Of a stretch of 64,000 bases of DNA, positions 21,195-34,200 are shown piece by piece. The stretch is taken from the NCBI GenBank assembly GCA_004431415.1, contig QPMI01000648.1, positions 1 to 64,000 on the forward strand, given 5' to 3'. Every line of letters begins with the position of its first letter. The first letter of the stretch is position 1. Below the pieces are notes generated by a model. The model made no database searches, was not told the DNA's origin, and saw only the letters and a program-made list of their open reading frames with translations. A program made the translations under genes and the position numbers. The stretch comes from Cyanophora paradoxa (lineage: Eukaryota > Glaucocystophyceae > Cyanophorales > Cyanophoraceae).

Positions 21195-24100
21195 ATGGAC
21201 GAGGAGGACGCTCCTGACATGCTGGAAGGCATGGAAGACGAAGCGGCCGCAAACGAAGAGGCCGCGCCAGGGCCGCAGGCGAGCGTGCCGGCGGCGGACG
21301 AGGACGAAGCCGCGGAGGAGGTTGATTTCGACGAGCGTCTCGAGGAGCCAGATCCGAGTGCGCCGATGATGCCACCACAGTCGTGCCGGCTGCGAAGCTG
21401 ACCGGCCCCTCGCCGCGGCGCTCTCTCAGACGAGATGCTCGAAATGCCCGACGATGAGCCCGCTCAAGCGGATGCGCAGGGCACACCAGAGCCATCTCCC
21501 GGTTCGCACGGCCTGCCAGCGGCGAGCTCACGCTGACGCCTGTGATGTCAGCGCGAGCAGAGGACAGCCGACGTAGGGACTCGCTTCCAGAGCGGCGGCC
21601 TCGCACTCCGGAGCGGTCGCGGGACGGCTCCGCGCCAGACCCGAGACGCTTGAGTGCGTGCTTCCTGCCCGAGCTCGGCACTCCTGCCGAATCGTGGTTT
21701 CCTTCGCCGCAGGCGAGTCGGAGCGGCGCGATGCGGAGAGGAGGCGCGACTCCGATAGGCGCGACGTCGACAGGAGGGACTCCGATGGGCGGCGCGACTC
21801 GGACAGACGGGACGCCGGCCGGCGGGACGCGGACCGGGACCGGGACCGCCACGGAGCGGACAGGCGGGATCAGGAGAGGCGGGAACAGGAGAGGCGGGAC
21901 GCGGAGCGGCGGGAAGTCCAGAAGAAAGAAATGGAGACGCTGGAGGCGGAGCGGCGGGAGGCGGAGCGCCGGGAGGCCCAGAGGAGGGAGCTCGAGCGGC
22001 TGGAAGTCGAGAGGAAAGAAGCGGAGCGGCGGGAGGCGGAGAGGAGAGAGCACGAGCGGCGGGAGTCGGAGCGGCGAGAGGCGGAGCGGCTGGCGGCGGA
22101 GCGGCGCGATGCGGAGAGAAGGGAGCTGGAGCAGAGGGAGGCGGAGCGCCGCGAAGCCGAGCGCAGGAACGCAGAGCGCAGGGACGCGGGCGGTCCGGGG
22201 GGCCCGCCGCGCACGGGCCCGCCGGCTGGGCGCGGCGGACGACCCGGGTGGTTGCCGGCCGGGGCCCCCGGCCTTGGGGTTCCTCCCCTCGGGCCTCAGG
22301 GCTTCGCGTCCCCGGGGTTGGCCCCGGGCTTTGGGGTCGCGCCGGCCAACCTGCGCGGGCCGCCGCCAGCGCCCGCTGCGCCCGTCGAGGGCGAGGAGGG
22401 CCGCTGCCGCAGGCGGCGCCGCGGGGCCCGCCGCACCCGCCGCCGGCGGTGGGCGGCCTGGCGCACCCGCTCTTCCCGCGGGCGCGGACGCGCTACTTCT
22501 GCGTGCGGGCCCTCTCGGAGAAGGACCTGGAGCTCTCCAAACAGCACAGCATCTTCGCGACGGCGCCCGTGAGCGAGCCCGTCCTCAACGAAGCCCTCCA
22601 AGCGGTATGCCCTTCCTCACTCCTCCCGCTCCGGCCTCCCCCGCCCCGCTTTCCTTCTCCGTCTCCCCTCCGCCGCCGCCCCCGCCACTCCCGCCGCCGC
22701 CGCGTGTGGGGCCGTCCCGGCCCCGCCACTCGCTTCGGCCTCGCCTTAGCTCCGACCGCCTAACCGGCCGCCCGCGGCTTCGTCGTCGTGCGGCGTTCCT
22801 CTCTCCGGCTCGTTGCGAGCCGCGGTCCTCGAATGGTCTAGCGTAGTCGTGCCGAGCGGTTTAGACTGGTACGCGGTAAAGGCTCTCGCTCTTTCGGACG
22901 GTGCAGTGCGCCAGTAGGGCCGGCTGGTAATGCCCGTCGGAAGCGCGCTGCCGGCAAGTTAGGGCCTCGGACCCCCGTTTCCCCCTTTTGTTTCGTTTTT
23001 CGTCGCTCTTATTCGCTTTGCCGTTACCGACCGGGCTCCGCCCCTTCTCCCCCCTCCGGTCTCTTTCGGCGCCCCCTCTGGATTGGCCGTACCCTCCCTG
23101 GATCGGATCCCTTCCCCCCTCTCTGGAACGCACAGGACTGCAACGTCGTGCTCATCTTCACCGCCAACGGATCCAGCTCCTTCCACGTGCGCGCGTACCC
23201 CTCCCAGCTCCTCGGGGGTACGCGCCGACGCCCCCGCAGGGGTACGCCGTGCTGCCGGAGCCGATCGCGAGGAACAAGAGCGTGGTCTGGGAGCGGGCGC
23301 ACGCGGGGCAGTCCAAGTCTGCCTGGGGCAACGTCTTCCCCGTCCACTGGATCGCCTGGTACCCCCCGTCCTTTCTCCCCCTTTCCTGCCCTTCGATTCC
23401 CCCTGAGACGAGCGGCAGGCACGAGCTTCCCTTCCGGGAGACAGCCGAGCTGAAGAATCCCTGGGCGGGCGATAAGGAGGTCTCCGCGGGGCCAGACGGG
23501 CAGGTGCCCATGCTCCCCCCGCGTCGCTGCTGCGCCCCGCGGCGGCGCTTTGAGGCGCTCGCTTCGCAGGAGATGCCGGGTCCCATCGGGGAGCGCATCT
23601 GCGCCCTCCTGGACGACGGGTACGTCATCAAGAACCCCGCGAAGAAGGCCGAGATCGACAACATCCGGCGGTCCGTGTACCCCCTTGACGCGCGTGCGCC
23701 CTTCCCGCCCTCCGCGGCGGCCGACGCCCGTCGCAGGTGCATCCCGCCGGGCTTCAACGAACGGCAGGGCCCCATCTCCGCCTCGCTACGGCGGGACGGG
23801 CCGCCGCCGCCCGGCGACTCGGCCAGGGGGCCCTCGCCCCGCGGCCCCCCTCCCCCCGGTCCGCCCTACTCTTTCCCCTCTCCTGCGCCGTTCCTGATGT
23901 CCGCGTTCGTCCCGCCAGCTGCCCCTGAGCCTTCGCCAAGGTCTCAGCAGGCCCCGCCCCGCTTGGCCTCGCCGCCTCGCCGCGGCCCCGCTCCTCCCCA
24001 CGGGCGGTCCAGATCTCCGCCCCGCGGCGGCCGCCCCGGTTCGCCTCCGCGGGGCGGCCGCCCGGGCTCTCCGCCCCGCAGCGGCCGCCCGCGTCACCAC

Positions 24101-25637
24101 CGCGCGGCGGCCTGCCGGCATCACTCCCCCGCGGCGGCGGCCGCTCCGCGTCACCTCCCCGCGGCAGCCGCGCATCCTCGCCGCCCCGCGGCGGGCGCCA
24201 CTCGTCCCCCGCCCGGCCCGACTCCCGATCCCATCGCCCGCCCTCCACTCATCGCTCCCCTCCGCGGACGTCGGAGGGCGGCCGCAAGCGCAGCCGGGGC
24301 CCGAGTCCCATCCGCAGCCGCAGCCGCAGCCCCGGCCCCGGCCCCGGCCGTCCGGTCCGGCGACGCACCCCTCCCCGCCCGCTCCCCGGCGGCAACGACG
24401 TCCTCGAGATGGTGCGCATGTGTAACCCCATTCCTCTTCGAGCGGTTCCGAACCCCTGCCCACCGCAGTCATACGAGCAGTACCTCCACCAGTTTAATCA
24501 GCGCAAGGCTTCCCAGATCACGAATCCGAACCACATTCCGGTCGGAGCACCCCCCCAGCGGGGTATGCCCCCGGCTGCCCTGGCGGGGGGCCCTCCCCTG
24601 CCCCCCTTCGTCTCGGGCCCGAACGCGATGCCCCCTATGCCCGTCGCCCCCGCCCCCGCGCCCCGCTCCCCCATCCCGCCCCCCGCCGCCGGCTCCTCTT
24701 CTGTCCTCATCAACCCCCGCCACGTGCGTACCCCTTCCCCTCTGCACGCTTCCCGCAGCCGGCTGAGCGCTCCGCTCAGGTGAACCAGCTCCTCCCCCCC
24801 AACGTCATGGCGGCCGCCGTGAACGCCGCCGTCGCCGTCGGGTACGCCGCGCTCTCTGTCGAGGCCTCGTACCCCCATCTCAAGGACCGCCCGCGCCGCA
24901 GGAACCAGCTGCAGGGAGGCGGGCCCCCCGGCAGGGGCATGCCGCCCCAGCTCATGGACGGGCCCCCGCCGGGCCCTGTCGCGCCGGGGAGCCCCCAGCC
25001 GCCCCTGGGGCCCTCCTCCCGCCTCACCCCGCCCCCCGTCCCCTTCGCCCCGCCTGCAGGCCCGCCTCCCGGGCCCCCCGTACCCCCTCCGGGACCCGGG
25101 CTCCCCCCGCCGCAAATGGGCGGTCCCGGCCCCGGGCCGCGCGGCCCGTACCCCCCTGGTGGCGACTTCGGTCCCCCGCCCGGCCGCGGCCGGGGCTTCA
25201 GCGATCGAGGCGGATTCAGCGACCGCAGCGGGTTCGACCAGCGCGGAGGCTTCAGCAACCGCGGCGGGTTCAGTGACCGAGGGGGCCCCAGCGACCGTGG
25301 TGGCTTCGGCAACCGCGGCGGGCACAGCGAGCGCGCTGGCTTCGGCAACCGCGGCGGGCACAGCGAGCGCGGCGGCTTCAGGGACCGCGGCGGCGGCTGG
25401 CGCGAGCCGCCGCGGGGCCCCGGCGGCCCGTACGACGGGCCGCCCGACTGGCGGGGCCCGGGCGGGCCGCCGCCCCCGCGCGGGGGCTACGGCGAGCGAG
25501 ACCAGGGCCCGCGGGACCGGCCGCCGCAGGGCCCTCCGTTCAGCGGCCCCCCGCGCGAACGCTTCGGCTCTGATGGGGGGAACCCCGAGCGCGGCCGCGG
25601 CTGGGATCGCGGCGGGCGCGGTCGCGGCCAGTGGTAG
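21195..25637 (+). CDS. YTH-domain RNA-binding protein with ER-rich and RGG tails
   Basis: Likely m6A reader acting on RNA, resembling YTHDC1 in layout. Exon 1 from ATG 21195 is acidic (MDEEDAPDMLEGMEDEAA). A long Glu/Arg/Asp repeat domain follows (about 21715-22200, units like AERREAERRE). The YTH domain is split by introns: YFCVRALSEKDLELSKQHS, then IFATAPVSEPVLNEAL (about 22490-22603), DCNVVLIFTANGSSSFH (about 23132-23185), VVWERAHAGQSKSAWGN and VFPVHWI, then HELPFRETAELKNPW. After it come ERICALLDDGYVIKNPAKKAEI, SPPRGGRP repeats (about 24010-24120), SYEQYLHQFNQRKAS and a C-terminal Gly/Arg-rich RGG tract (25190-25640) ending RGRGQW. The ~527-nt intron after 22603 is unusually long here. 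The exon joint around 22330-22410 is unresolved (two possible short introns). One gene rather than two is inferred from continuity. Confidence 0.82.
23191..23225 (+). other. Intron hairpin inside the YTH domain
   Basis: Arms 23191-23201 (GCGCGTACCCC) and 23215-23225 (GGGGTACGCGC) are exact complements with a 13-nt loop. They lie wholly within the short intron that separates SSSFH from GYAVLPEP in the YTH coding sequence. It brings the intron ends closer together. A regulatory role is not shown. Confidence 0.6.
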
Positions 25638-25944
25638 AGGCGCCTGATCTGTGTTCCTTGCTGCTTTCACAATCCACATTTACGCGATATCGCCGAGAAG
25701 AACACCGATCCGCCTATCAAGCTTGGTCGCGGTCAAGCACCTAGCCATTGCATGATTGCGCCGCTAGCGCTAGCGCCGCTTCGCGATCGAGCCCGAGCTC
25801 AGGCGCTGGATCCGGAGCATGCTCACATAATTTTGTGCAGCTTCAACGTCAACGCCGCTTCGCCCCGCGCGGCGCTGGCGCCGGCGGGCATGCGCTACGC
25901 TTCCGAAGTTCCGAAGTCTGCGGCAGGGAGAGCTCATGATCAGG

Positions 25945-26302
25945 TCCCAGAGGGGGTACGGGGGGCCCGGGAGGCGGGCCTGCAGGCGGGGCGAAGGGGA
26001 CGGGGGGCGGGGTGAGGCGGGAGGAGGGCCCCAGGGGCGGCTGGGGGCTCCCCGGCGCGACAGGGCCCGGCGGGGGCCCGTCCATGAGCTGGGGCGGCAT
26101 GCCCCTGCCGGGGGGCCCGCCTCCCTGCAGCTGGTTCCTGCGGCGCGGGCGGTCCTTGAGATGGGGGTACGAGCTCGAGGCCTCGACAGAGCTCGAGAGC
26201 GCGGCGTACCCGACGGCGACGCGTACGGCGGCGCTGACGGCGGTCGCCATATATATGCATGACGTTGGGGGGGGGGGAGTTGGTTCACCTGAGCGGAGCG
26301 CT
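25945..26302 (-). pseudogene. Inverted partial copy of the YTH gene 3' exon
   Basis: Reverse complement of about 24768-25100, including the exon start near GAGCGGAGCG/TGGTTCACC and the peptide stretch YPHLKDRPRRRNQLQGGGPP. Small differences (SSSVEASSSYPHL instead of SVEASYPHL, and a changed AAAVNAAVAV segment) show it has drifted. It lies about 300 bp beyond the gene's stop, so a transcript reading through would form a long hairpin with the parent exon. No independent coding role is evident. Confidence 0.8.
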
Positions 26303-28209
26303 AGCGCCTGCGCAGCCGGAGCGGGACAGGCGAGGAGGGGCGGGACAGGCGAGGAGGGGCGGGCCCGGGGGTGCGGGGGTTTGAAAAAAGACGGGTACGA
26401 GAAAATTTCCCACCGCGTCGGCGCGCGGCTGGCTGCGGCCCGTCCATGGCGCCGCCGCTGTCGCTCAGCGTGAACAGCATGAGGTAGGCGGCTGGCGCGC
26501 CGAGCGGCGGCGCGAAATGGGCGTCGAGTTGGCGCCTCGGCAGCCGGCCTTGTCGCCGGCCATTCCGCAGGAGATTCAGGAGCGTGCGCGTCAGGGGTTA
26601 GCTTCTATGATGTCTCCGGCTCGGCGAGGAGTGCCGCGGGAGCGGTCGCGGCGACGTCGGCTGGCCGCAATGTCGGCCAGCTTTCGCGCAAAGCCCACGC
26701 CGTCAAGCGCCGCAGCGTTAGTGAACGCGCGGTAGCCGTGGCGTGGCACACTGGCGCGGCGACGTGTTCTGTCAACACGCGGACGGCGCCCGGCCCCCGC
26801 TCCCTTGCTTGGCAGCTGGGGCTCATCGGCGCTCTCTCATTTCGTTCCGCTCCTCATCTCCTCGCTGTCGAGTCGCTAGATGGCGGTTCTTTTCCACATG
26901 CAGGGAAGCTCAGGTCTTTCCGTCGACTTTTGCTTGTCAGGCGTAGTGCCTCTCCTGCCCTCCGCTATACGTGGGTCTTCCCTAGGGCGGACTTCCACGT
27001 CTGGAGGGTGTTTGCGCGCTCTGTTTGCCTTCATCGGTCTGCGTAGGGCGCTGGGCTTTTTCTGCAGGTGTATCTTTCGGCCTCTTGCCCCATTTGTAGA
27101 TATAGGACGTAGATAGAATTTTCCACCACTTAGACAGAGCACAGCACTCGACGGTCCTCAATGTTATCTAGTCGGAGAGATAAATTGGGCGATGTGAAAC
27201 TCCTAGTAGTTGTTGTTGTGTGCTAATGCAAATCCTTCCCCGGGTGCGGGGGTTTGAGGACAGAAGAGGAGCAGGGGGCGCCGGGCGGGATGCATATGGG
27301 GTACTCCGGGAACGGGGCCGGGAGTCGACGGGCTTAGGGGGCCAGGCACACAGCTCGTTTTTTTTCCTAATCGACTCGACATGCCCGTTGTGTGGGCAAG
27401 GGTAGCCGGCGATCGCGATAACTTTTCACCCGCTACGAGCCGGCTAGTGCGCCTACGTCAGCGTGTAGCCGGCAAGCTTTTAAGCTAGCGGGTAGATTGC
27501 ACTAGCTATAGCTAGCTAAAGCCAGGGAATTCCATGCAAATACCCGCGGGGAATTTTAAGGAAAACCGGATACTCGCCGTGTTGGGTCGACCGGTAAAAA
27601 AAACGAGCTGTGATGACGTCGACGTCGACGTCGACGAACCGGCCAGAATAGCCGGGGTACAGGTTTGCCCCAAGTTGCATACCCCGTTTCAATATAGGTA
27701 TATATACCCCCCGCGCCCCTAGCTGTAAATTGCGCAATAACTTGAAACTCCGACTCTCCGGGCTGGGTCGATAGGTCAGGACCCGCCGACCCGGGGGCCG
27801 GGACTCGAGCTCGGCCTCGAGCTCGGGCCCTCGACCCGTGTACCGTACGCGTATACGTAGAACTGCAGCTGCGGGAGTCTGCGACGTCGACAGGCAGCTG
27901 CAGGCTCATGACCTGGCATGCTCAAGCTTATGATTAGCTGCATGCGCAGGCCAGCTTTAGCTCAAGCACTTTCGCGATGAACGTAGCGCAGCTGCAGGGC
28001 TAGGAGCGCCAGCGGCAGAAAGCCGCAGTTCTAGTCTTCTAGCGCGCGTGATTATCGATCTCCACCACCTTTCAGGCCTACAGGTGCCGGCACGCCGCTG
28101 GCGAACTCGCCCGCATGCGCAGAGTTGAACCGCGCGCGCGCAGCACATGTACACCTAGGCCACGGCCAGGCCCGCTTGCGAACTTGCCCGCAGAATTGCG
28201 CCCCCGCGC
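26303..28209. other. Intergenic, no gene recognised
   Basis: Holds a short tandem repeat (GGACAGGCGAGGAGGGGCGG, near 26327-26367), mixed-composition DNA with only short shadow ORFs, a CGTCGA/GTCGAC run (about 27613-27639) and AT-containing palindromic bits such as TATAGCTAGCTA near 27507. I see no recognisable protein, tRNA or rRNA. Confidence 0.5.
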
Positions 28210-31200
28210 GCGCCCGTCCGCACATGGAGACGAAGCGGATCACCGAGGATGGAGCAGTCGGGAAGGTGCGTCTTGTTCCATCTTGTCCTAGACCTTGCCC
28301 CTGCACTGGCCTTGCAGTACAAGTAATAGTGCTTCCCCGTTCGCGAACTCATTGCTGATCATGACTCCGCGCTCGCCCTGGCGCACAGAACGAGGATCGG
28401 GTGCGCCCTCGACGCGCAATTCATAATCTCTGCGCATGCTCTCCTAGCTCACTGAAACTTGAACCAGCTATGGCGGTCGATGTTTGCGGTTCAAGTCGCA
28501 CTGGTCCGCTGCCGCGGCCTGCTACGGGCGCGTGGGTTGCTTTCGATCTCATGATCATCGCTTGCTTTCGCACGCAGACCGAGATAACAACGAAGAAGTA
28601 CAACAACAGGCGAGGTGGGCCCATCGCCCCGCCGCGGGCCGGACCCGAGCTGACTCGGGTTCGGGGCCCCCGTGGCCAGAGCAAATATTGGCGGTCGTCT
28701 GGTCGATCGTGGACGGGCTCCAATTGCTCGCGCTGGTCATAGGAAGGTTCTCGGGTGCGTTTGGCTTGCAGCCGGGGCCGGCGACGTCGACCGCGGCCGG
28801 TTGCAATTGACTAATCTGTGTGCGGCCCGGCCCGGCCGGCGGCCGCAGGCTTCGACGCGGGAGTCACGCGGCCGCTGCTTCAGTGGCTGGACCTGCACAT
28901 CCTTTTCACGCAGCACAGCTGGGATGCCTTCACGGTGCGGTGTTCCGCGCCCGCGCCGCGCCGATCGCGAATGCTCCGCCTCACGCGCACGCCGCAGAAA
29001 ACGTTCTGGGTCTACTTTACGGCCACCCTCTACGCCATCCTGGCTTTCGGGTACTACGCCCTGAGGCAGTCGGTGCGGCCAGCTCGCCACCTGAGGCACC
29101 TGAGGCCCTCGCGATCGCGCGCGGTCTCGCTTGACTCAGGCTCTCGCGAACCGACGTGCAGAAGGGCAAGGGTCGTAGCGTCCAGGTCTACATGTCCATG
29201 GCTGCACGGGTACCGCTTTCTGCGCTTTCCCGAAGCCCGCTCGCGCCGGCCCTAAGGCGGACCCTTCCACCGCCGCCCCGCAGGCGCTTCTCTTCGGCCT
29301 CTTCACGCCCTACCTGAAGGCGCGTCGACGCGCCACCCCCGGCCGGCCCCGTCGGCGCCCCGGCAGCCTGCCTCTGACGCCCTCGCAGCTCTTCGCGAGC
29401 GTCTTCGCCTGCGGGCAGGTGCGCGGCCCGGCATGCGTGAGGCGCCCGCGACTCACGCGAGGCCGGCAGGACGACCTGCGGCCGGCGCTCCCCACGGACC
29501 CCGCCTCGCCGCCGCTCTTCGTCTGCCTCAACCTCCAGTGGGCGCGCCCCTCGCCTGCGCGCGGCCCAGCCCGGTGCGGTCCGAGCCGGGCGGGCGGCCG
29601 CAGACCCTGTATGCGGCGGTCTCGGGCGCCGTCCTCGGCTTCTTCATCCTCTTCTCCACCCTCTACTTCTTCCTGTTCCGCCACAATCACCTCAACTGCC
29701 CGGACTACGAGTCCCGCCCGCACGGCCGGTGCGCCTCGAGCTCGGGCCCGTCGCCGTCCTCGCGGGATCGAGAGTACCGGTGCAGGTTCCACGCGGCGTA
29801 CGCGCTGGCGCGCATCGCGATGGTGGCGGCGACGATCGTCGTACCCTCCACGGACCTCATCGCATGCCTCGTCTCGCTCGCGTGCACCGCGTACCCCCTC
29901 TACCTCCACTTCTCCTTCCTCCCGTCCTACAAGCCCATCATGAACTACGTCGTGCGCGCTGGCCATGCCCCCTCCAACCCCTCCCCCCTTTTCCAACCCC
30001 ATCTTCCCCCACCCCCCCCCCTCCGGCACCCTCCCTCACCCGCACCTCCACCTCCCCCCCCCCCCCCCCCCGCCCCCAGCCTAACCGCCGGGGCGCATGC
30101 GCAGCGGGGCGGCTTCCTGGCGTCGGCGTCGTGCCTGGCGCTGGCGTCGTGCGTGCTGGCCTCGGTGGGCGCCCCGGCGAGTCGAGCCGCGCCCTCGGCT
30201 CGGCCGTCGCCCTCGCCTTCGCCGGCTTCGCCTTCGCCTGCGGCCTCGCCCTCGTCTGGTTCCGCTACTGGCAGGCGCGCCCGCGCCCGCCCGACCCAAG
30301 CGCGCGCGCGAGCCCCTCACCCTCCGCTCTCGAAGGCGGAGAAGATGTCGCGGGTGGAGGAGGTGGACAAGCTGGACCTCAAGACCCACTTCGACGCCGA
30401 GCTCGCCGTCCGCGTCCTCCTCCTCCGCGACTCGTCCCAGCCCGCCGTCGCCGTCCGCCGCGTCCCGCGCCCCTCGCTCCCCCTTCGAACCCCCTCCTTA
30501 TCTTATCGTCCGCGGCCGCGGCCGGCGGAGCAGAAGGCGGAGGCGATGTACCGCCACGCGATCGGCGAGTTCCCGACCTCGGCCTACCTCCAGCTCCAGG
30601 CGCGCCCCCACCCGGCCCCGGCCCTCCGCATGCACGCCCCGCGCCGTCCCGCCCTTGCTCACATTCGCTGCTGCGGGCGGCATACGCATGCGCAGCTGGC
30701 GAACCTGCTGAAGCAGTACGGGAACAACCCGAACGCTGCCCACGCCGAGATCCGCATCGGGTGCGCACGGCCCCGGCCCGCGGCCGGCGCGCTGGATGGC
30801 TCTCCTGCTGAAACTGGAATCGCGGGGGCAGGTGGCGGAAGGAGCCGACCGTCGACTACCGCTACGAGCTGCACGCCACCAAGCTCTTGTGCGCCGCCCC
30901 CGTGATCGGCCTCCAGCGCGCGCGATCGAGCCTGCCGTCTCACTCTCTTCCGCCGGCGACTGCAGCTGGGAGCGGCAGGCGCAGGTGTACAGCGGGGGCC
31001 AGGGGGGGCAGGTCGCCGCCGCGGACCTCTTCAGCTCCGCCGACGCCAAGAAGCAGTACGAGAGCGCCCGCCAGAGCCGTGCGCCGTCCCCCGCCCTCCC
31101 CTCGTCCCGGCCCTCCAATCTGACTGGCCCCGGCCCCGGCCGCGCGGCGCAGACACGAAGACGCTGAAGATGACGCGGCAGTTCTGGATACAGCTGACGA

Positions 31201-34200
31201 AGAAGAACCTGCACGTCGTGGGCGCCCTCGACGACGTCCCCCGCAGGCCCGCCCCGCCCCGCCCCGCCCGGCCGCGCGCCTCTGATCTCGCCGGGCAGGC
31301 TTGCGGACATCCATCAGGTGGCTCTGGGCGCCGAGAGTGCATACGTCGCCCTGATCAAGCGTGCGCGGGGCTCGAGCTCTCGCGCCACGCGTACGGTGCC
31401 GCCGACGCCGACGCCGACCGCCCGGCGCGCAGGCTACGGCAACTCGAAGATCCTCCTCCGCTCCTACGCCTCCTTCCTCGAGCACTGCCTCGTCCGCCCC
31501 GCCCCGGCCCTCCCCTCGGCCCACCGGCAGGCTCTCTGAGAGCCCCGCGCCCGCGCCCCCGTCAGAACGACAAGCAGCGGGCACAGCTCTACTACATGAA
31601 GGCCGACGAGGTCGAGGAGTCCGAGTCCAAGACGGCCTCCCTCTCGGCCTCGCAGAGCCAGTCGCAGAGCCAGTCGGCCGGCGGCGGCGGCGGGGGCACG
31701 CAGTCGGCGTCGGAGTCGCAGTCGGCCTCGTCGGGGGCCTCGTCGTCGGCCGCCGCCAAGAAGCGGGCTGCCAACAAGGAGCTCCGGCTCCGCTCCAACG
31801 AGACCAAGGCCGTCAAGCGCCTCTTCTGGTGCGCGCGCGCGCCCGCCTGGAGCGCGCGGGCCTCCCCGCACCCGCTCACCGCCCCTCGCGGCCGCTCGCA
31901 GGGGCGTCGTTATCGGGCTCCTGTTGCTGGGCGGCCTTGCCTGCGCCATGTTCATCGCCGTCAAGGTAGCCGCCGGCCATGGGCCCGCCCCGTGTGGGGC
32001 GGGCCGGAGTACGATCAAGCCTCATCTGACGGGTACCCGGTGCTCTCCGCAGATGCTCTTCGTGGAGTACTCGCAGAACAACAGTCGGCTGCGCTTCCTC
32101 TCGTTCCAGCGGCGCCGTGTCGTCCACGTGAACACGATGATCCGACACATGCACCTCGCCGCCCGCGCCAACAGTCCGCAGCTCTCTCCCGCGTCTTGAG
32201 CCTTGCGTTCTTTTCTCTTAACATCATCCGCTCGCTACAGACACGGAGCTCTACGCACACTGGGCGAAAGAGATCGGCATTCGCGCCAAGGACTTCTCCT
32301 ACGATCACCGTGGCCTCTACTTCGGATATGACGGTGCATCCTTGCGATAGAGCGTCGGGCCGTCGATGTCCGCGCGCGCGCCGGCGCTGACGCTGGGCAT
32401 GCAGACTTGGGCATCCCGCCGAGCACGAACCCCGAGATCGTGAAGTACTGGAAGGCGCCGGACACGGAGATCGTGCTGCACTACCCGGGGCCCCCCGCCT
32501 ACGAGATCAAGGAAAAGCAGACCATCTGGGACGCCGGCAACGGGATGTGCGTGCCCGTCCCGCTCCGCACCCCAATCTCGGAGACTCTGACGCACGCCGG
32601 TCGGCCGGCGCGGCAGTATGCTCATGTGCCGGCGCATCAGCCTCATGCCGCCAGCAACCTTCCAAGGAGCGAACCTCCTCGGAATCCGAGAGCTAAGATA
32701 CGTCTTCCAGAACGCCCTCTTCGGCATCCTGGAAGCCCTCAACGTCGGCGCCGAAATCTACGAGAAAGACGTGCGCGCGCCACAGACAGAAACGTTCACT
32801 GGGACCGACTTGTAGCGATTGCAATCTGCATCGCAATTGCAAGCGGCATGCCGGCCGCGGCCCGCAACTTATTTGGCCCCGCCCGTGCGCAGGTGATCAT
32901 GACGATCGAGAAGGCGAAGTACATCCTCCTCGCCATCTGCCTCTTCTCCTGTGTCACGCTCCTCTGCTTGGCCGTCTTCGTGTTCCGGTGCGGGCTGCCT
33001 TATTTCTTAGATCAAATAAGAGATCGACGCTTAATTTCACCGAGTTCCTCTGCCGAGCCGCCTGAACCGAACGCAAATCTCGACCTAACTGCGCACCGGC
33101 GCGCAGGCCCTCGTTCGCGAAGGTGCGGGTGACGATGCGGGGCATGAGCGACATCCTGGAGGGGATCCCGCGGCCCCGTGCGCCCCCCGCCGGCCCGCCC
33201 CCGCCGGCCCGAGCGCTGACCTGCGCCCGGCCGCCGCCAGTGCTGAAGCAGATCGCGAAGCACTACAGCAAGGCGCAGAAGCGGGACCGCGAGGGCGACT
33301 CGGAGGAGGAGGAGGAGGAGGAGGGGGGCGCCAAGGGCGCCAACTCGTCGGACAGCAGCCGCGAGAGCACGAAGAGCTTGGGGTCGGACGGCGCCGAGGA
33401 CGGCGGGCGCCAGAAGTCGGCCCGGCGCTCCAAGCCGTCGCGGCGCTCCAGGGCGTCCGGCAAGGGGAAGGAGCGGGAGGAGAAGGAGGCGGCGTCGGAG
33501 TCGAGCGCGGACGAGAAGGGGAAGAAGGAGCGCAGGAAGGGGAAGCGGAAGGAGAAGGGCGGCTCCAGGAAGCGCGGGGCCGCCAAGAAGTACGAGGTCG
33601 AGAAGAGCGCCGGCGAGGCGTCGGAGACGACGGCTGCCGAGCTCGAGGCCCCCACCGAGTCGAAGCGGATGTCGATGCCGGTGGATGTCGTGCCGGCGGC
33701 CGCGGCCGCCGCCCCGGCGCCTGCTTCGGCCACGGCCGTCGAGAAGACTTCGGTGGATGGCGCCGGCAGCCGCGGCGGCAGCGCGGGGAGCCGCCGCGCC
33801 TCGAGGCCGCCGTCGGGATCGGCGGCGGCGGCGGCGGCGGGCCCCGCTGTGGTTGGCGACCTTGAGCTCGAGGCGCCGTCGTCCCCTGAACAGGGAACGC
33901 TTGGCGTTGGCGGGGCGGGCACGGCGCGGTCGAGCGAGGAGCCGGAGGCGGTGCTGGCGATCCCCGAGCTGCGCGACGCCGACGAGGCGCTCGTCCACGT
34001 CCTCCAGTCCATCCGCCCCGCTAGCGCTGACTCGGACAAGCTGAAGGCGAATTCGAAGACGGGCGTCGCGAGTGCGCCCGCCAGCGCCTCGAGCGGCCAC
34101 GGCGCCGGTAGCTGGACCCCCGATGAGGAGGATCAGCGCAAGGAGCGCCGCGACCGCAGCGCCAGCATCCAGCTGACGCAGAAGCCGCGGACGACACCGC

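Noticed and set aside
22861-23133. Separate small gene on minus within the YTH gene
   Set aside because: It lies in the long intron after 22603 and shows no recognisable product.
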